From NCBI GenBank assembly GCA_026981635.1, contig JALSIF010000029.1, forward strand, positions 1 through 5,845: a DNA stretch of 5,845 nt, read 5' to 3'. Under the pieces are notes generated by a model. It searched no databases. It was not told where the DNA came from and worked only from the letters and a program-made list of their open reading frames with translations. Positions 4,109-5,845 of the stretch are shown here, piece after piece. The position numbers were made by a program, and so were the translations under genes. Position 1 is the stretch's first letter, and each line of letters starts with the position of its first letter. Source of the DNA: JALSIF01 sp026981635 [NCBI: bacterium]. Its GTDB lineage: Bacteria; 4484-113; JALSIF01.

Positions 4109-5398
4109 GTGGAGATTTTCCGACCCAGGGTGGAGAGCGAGACCGGACGCCTTGAGATGGTGGTGGTGGAACCCCCAGGGCTCAACCACCTGGCCATGGA
4201 ACCCTCCGACCTGGAGCACTACTTCATCCGCGATGGAGAGCTTAAGGAGAACCCCGGCTACCTCCTGTTTGAGGACCTGCTCTTTGTGCGCCTGGCCCGC
4301 CGGGAGCACGACCAATTCACCTCAGTGCTCTCTGCCACCGGCCAGGTGCTCACCTTCTCCCAGCTCATGGCCGAAGCCCTAGAGCAGGAGGCGGCGGTGG
4401 AAGGTCTCATGGCTGGCCTGAGGGAGCTGGGAGATATTGACGGGGAGCTTGAAGAGGAGCTTCGTCACCTCAACCCATCAGACCTTGTCCTGGTGTTGAC
4501 CAGCGGCCGGAGGCGGGGCAGGCGCTTTGCCGAGCGCCTATTTGCCCCCCTGCCCAACCTGCTCTACACCAGAGACCTTGCCGCGGTGATGGGCAAGGTG
4601 GTGGTCCTCTCCTATGCCGCCAAGCCGGCCCGCTACCGGGAAATGCTCATGGCCCGCATCCTCTTCGCCCACCATCCCTCCCTCAGGGAGTGCAGACTGG
4701 TGGATCTGGGCCGGGCCGCACCTGGCCTCACCGTGGAGGGAGGAGACCTCATGGTGGTCTCTTCCCAGGTGGCCCTGATCGGCACCTCCGAGCGCACCTC
4801 CCGCCGGGCGGCAGAGCTCATTGCCGCAGAGCTGCTGGGCGAGGGCGGCTTTGAGGTGGTGCTTGCGGTGGAGGTGCCCCCCGAGCGGAGGGCGATGCAC
4901 CTGGACACGGTGTTTACCGTTATCGGCCCCGAGTGTGCGGTGGTCTATCCCCCCTACATTGAACAGCCCCCCGACGCCGATCCCCCCGGGGTGAGGGTCT
5001 ACCGGCTGGAGCGACCGGGGGACCGGATGGAGAAGCCCACCGGCCGCACCCTGCTTCGTGAGCTTGCTGAACTGGGCTACCACTTTGAGCCCATCGCCTG
5101 CGGGGGGAGGCGCTTCCGCCTGCTGCAGGACCGGGAGCAGTGGTCGGACGGGTGCAACCTGTTTGCCCTTGCCCCCAATGTGGTGGTCTGCTACGAGCGA
5201 AACGACGAGACCATTCGCGAACTCCAGCGCAACGACTTTCGGGTGGTCACCCCGGAGGAGTTCGTCAGGAACAGCGAGTTCTACCTCTCCCGTGCGCCGG
5301 AGCGCCGCACGGTGGTCGCCCTTGAGGGGGCCGAGCTTTGCCGGGGAAGGGGCGGCCCCCGCTGTATGACCCTGCCCCTGCGCCGGGCAACCGCCTAG
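4109..5398 (+). CDS. arcA: Arginine deiminase
   Basis: The enzyme hydrolyses arginine to citrulline and ammonia, the first step of the arginine deiminase pathway. All catalytic blocks are visible in the 429 residues: FEDLLFVRLARREHDQF (54-70), YTRD with D156, VEGGD with E210 and D213, MHLDTVF with H264 and D266, REQWSDGCN (342-350), and the closing GRGGPRCM with the nucleophile C419. These correspond to D166, E224, H278, D280 and C406 of the Pseudomonas enzyme. Length is normal to slightly long. A stretch of about 25 residues (382-407) between VVTPEEF and EGAELCRGRGG is longer than in the Pseudomonas form and may modify the lid near the active site. The GTG start has no Shine-Dalgarno site but a -10 box 6 bases upstream. 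The gene stands alone: the rest of the pathway (arcB, arcC, transporter) is not next to it in this window. A divergent Fur-family gene may regulate it. Confidence 0.95.
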   Translation: MEIFRPRVESETGRLEMVVVEPPGLNHLAMEPSDLEHYFIRDGELKENPGYLLFEDLLFVRLARREHDQFTSVLSATGQVLTFSQLMAEALEQEAAVEGLMAGLRELGDIDGELEEELRHLNPSDLVLVLTSGRRRGRRFAERLFAPLPNLLYTRDLAAVMGKVVVLSYAAKPARYREMLMARILFAHHPSLRECRLVDLGRAAPGLTVEGGDLMVVSSQVALIGTSERTSRRAAELIAAELLGEGGFEVVLAVEVPPERRAMHLDTVFTVIGPECAVVYPPYIEQPPDADPPGVRVYRLERPGDRMEKPTGRTLLRELAELGYHFEPIACGGRRFRLLQDREQWSDGCNLFALAPNVVVCYERNDETIRELQRNDFRVVTPEEFVRNSEFYLSRAPERRTVVALEGAELCRGRGGPRCMTLPLRRATA

Positions 5399-5412
5399 CT
5401 GGGGATCTAGGC
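5393..5412. other. Inverted repeat spanning both stop codons of convergent arcA and metK
   Basis: GCCTAG (5393-5398) and CTAGGC (5407-5412) are perfect inverted repeats around 8 bases. The arcA stop TAG is the end of the left arm and the metK stop is the start of the right arm. The stem is short and no U-tract follows on either strand, so it is at best a weak shared terminator. Confidence 0.4.
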
Positions 5413-5845
5413 CCCCGCCACCGACGCCCTGATGTTTAGCGCCTGTTGGACCTCCTCCACCTTGTCCAGCCGCTCCCAGGGGAGCTCCATGTCCTCCCTC
5501 CCCAGGTGGCCGTAGGCGCTGATGGGGGCATAGCGCACCTGGGTGAGCCCCAGCTCCTCAATCATGGCGGCGGGCCGGAAGTCAAAGATGCCCCCCTCCA
5601 TCAGCATCTGCTCAATCCGTTCCACTCCGACCCGCTGGGTGCCGAAGGTCTCCACGTGGATGGAGAAGGGCTTGGCCCGGCCGATGGCGTAGCTCACCTG
5701 CAGCTCCAGTCGGTCGGCTACCCCCGCCGCCACCAGGTTCTTGGCCACATAGCGGCAGTAGTAGGTGGCGCTGCGGTCCACCTTGGTTGGGTCCTTGCCC
5801 GAAAAGGCCCCCCCGCCGTGGCGGGAGGTTCCCCCGTAGGTGTCC
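5407..5845 (-). CDS. metK: S-adenosylmethionine synthetase (methionine adenosyltransferase), C-terminal part
   Basis: The last 145 residues are present and the frame runs out of the window at its 3' edge. The enzyme makes S-adenosylmethionine from methionine and ATP in the cytoplasm. The fragment begins [20 protein letters not shown] and continues [21 protein letters not shown], the family's most conserved C-terminal block, with the glycine-rich and lysine residues that contact substrate phosphates. Further on it has [20 protein letters not shown], the FDFRP segment, and the late signature [21 protein letters not shown]. The tail ends about 15 residues later, which is normal. It converges on arcA with 8 bp between stop codons. 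Together with ahcY at the other end of the window it represents the S-adenosylmethionine cycle. No defects are seen. Confidence 0.96.
   Translation of the reverse strand, partial: DTYGGTSRHGGGAFSGKDPTKVDRSATYYCRYVAKNLVAAGVADRLELQVSYAIGRAKPFSIHVETFGTQRVGVERIEQMLMEGGIFDFRPAAMIEELGLTQVRYAPISAYGHLGREDMELPWERLDKVEEVQQALNIRASVAGA

Noticed and set aside
4538-5083. Antisense open frame of 181 residues within arcA
   Set aside because: It is a shadow of the arcA reading frame: composition is low-complexity and no start signal is seen.

Overview
The window is high-G+C bacterial DNA (roughly two thirds G+C by eye) with GTG starts, a tRNA gene without an encoded CCA, and several genes that lack a Shine-Dalgarno site but have a -10-like box a few bases before the start codon, which suggests leaderless transcripts. 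Together with dispersed G-rich hairpin repeats between genes, this fits a Chloroflexota- or Deinococcota-like lineage. Chloroflexota is my weak preference; nothing in the window proves the phylum.

Layout. Positions 1-219 hold the 3' end of adenosylhomocysteinase (ahcY, +). From 220 to about 605 there is a cluster of G-rich hairpin repeats. An unusual two-gene cassette follows (+): an A+T-rich gene for an exported cysteine-rich protein (733-1452) and, three bases downstream, a lipoprotein gene (1456-1938). A second repeat cluster (2051-2187) in the same orientation ends almost on the promoter of a purine nucleoside phosphorylase gene (2201-3061, +). Next, on the minus strand, come tRNA-Met(CAU) (3079-3151), a 101-residue protein of unknown function (3211-3516) and a Fur-family regulator (3564-4055). 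The regulator diverges across 53 bp from arginine deiminase arcA (4109-5398, +). The window closes with the 3' part of metK (5407-5845, -), convergent with arcA and separated from it by 8 bp.

How the genes fit together. metK makes S-adenosylmethionine, ahcY removes the S-adenosylhomocysteine left after methyl transfer, and the phosphorylase can salvage the purine nucleoside that follows. Three genes of one methylation/purine-salvage theme therefore lie within 6 kb, though not in one operon. arcA adds arginine catabolism and shares a very short divergent promoter region with the Fur-family gene, so metal- or peroxide-linked control of arcA is possible.

The most interesting part is the 606-2050 cassette. 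It differs from its surroundings in base composition (first gene), in its strong Shine-Dalgarno sites and in having no recognisable family. It is bracketed by directly repeated copies of the same composite hairpin element, including a 42-bp segment that is identical on both sides. It looks like a cell-surface module inserted between ahcY and the phosphorylase gene, or maintained there, by repeat-mediated events.
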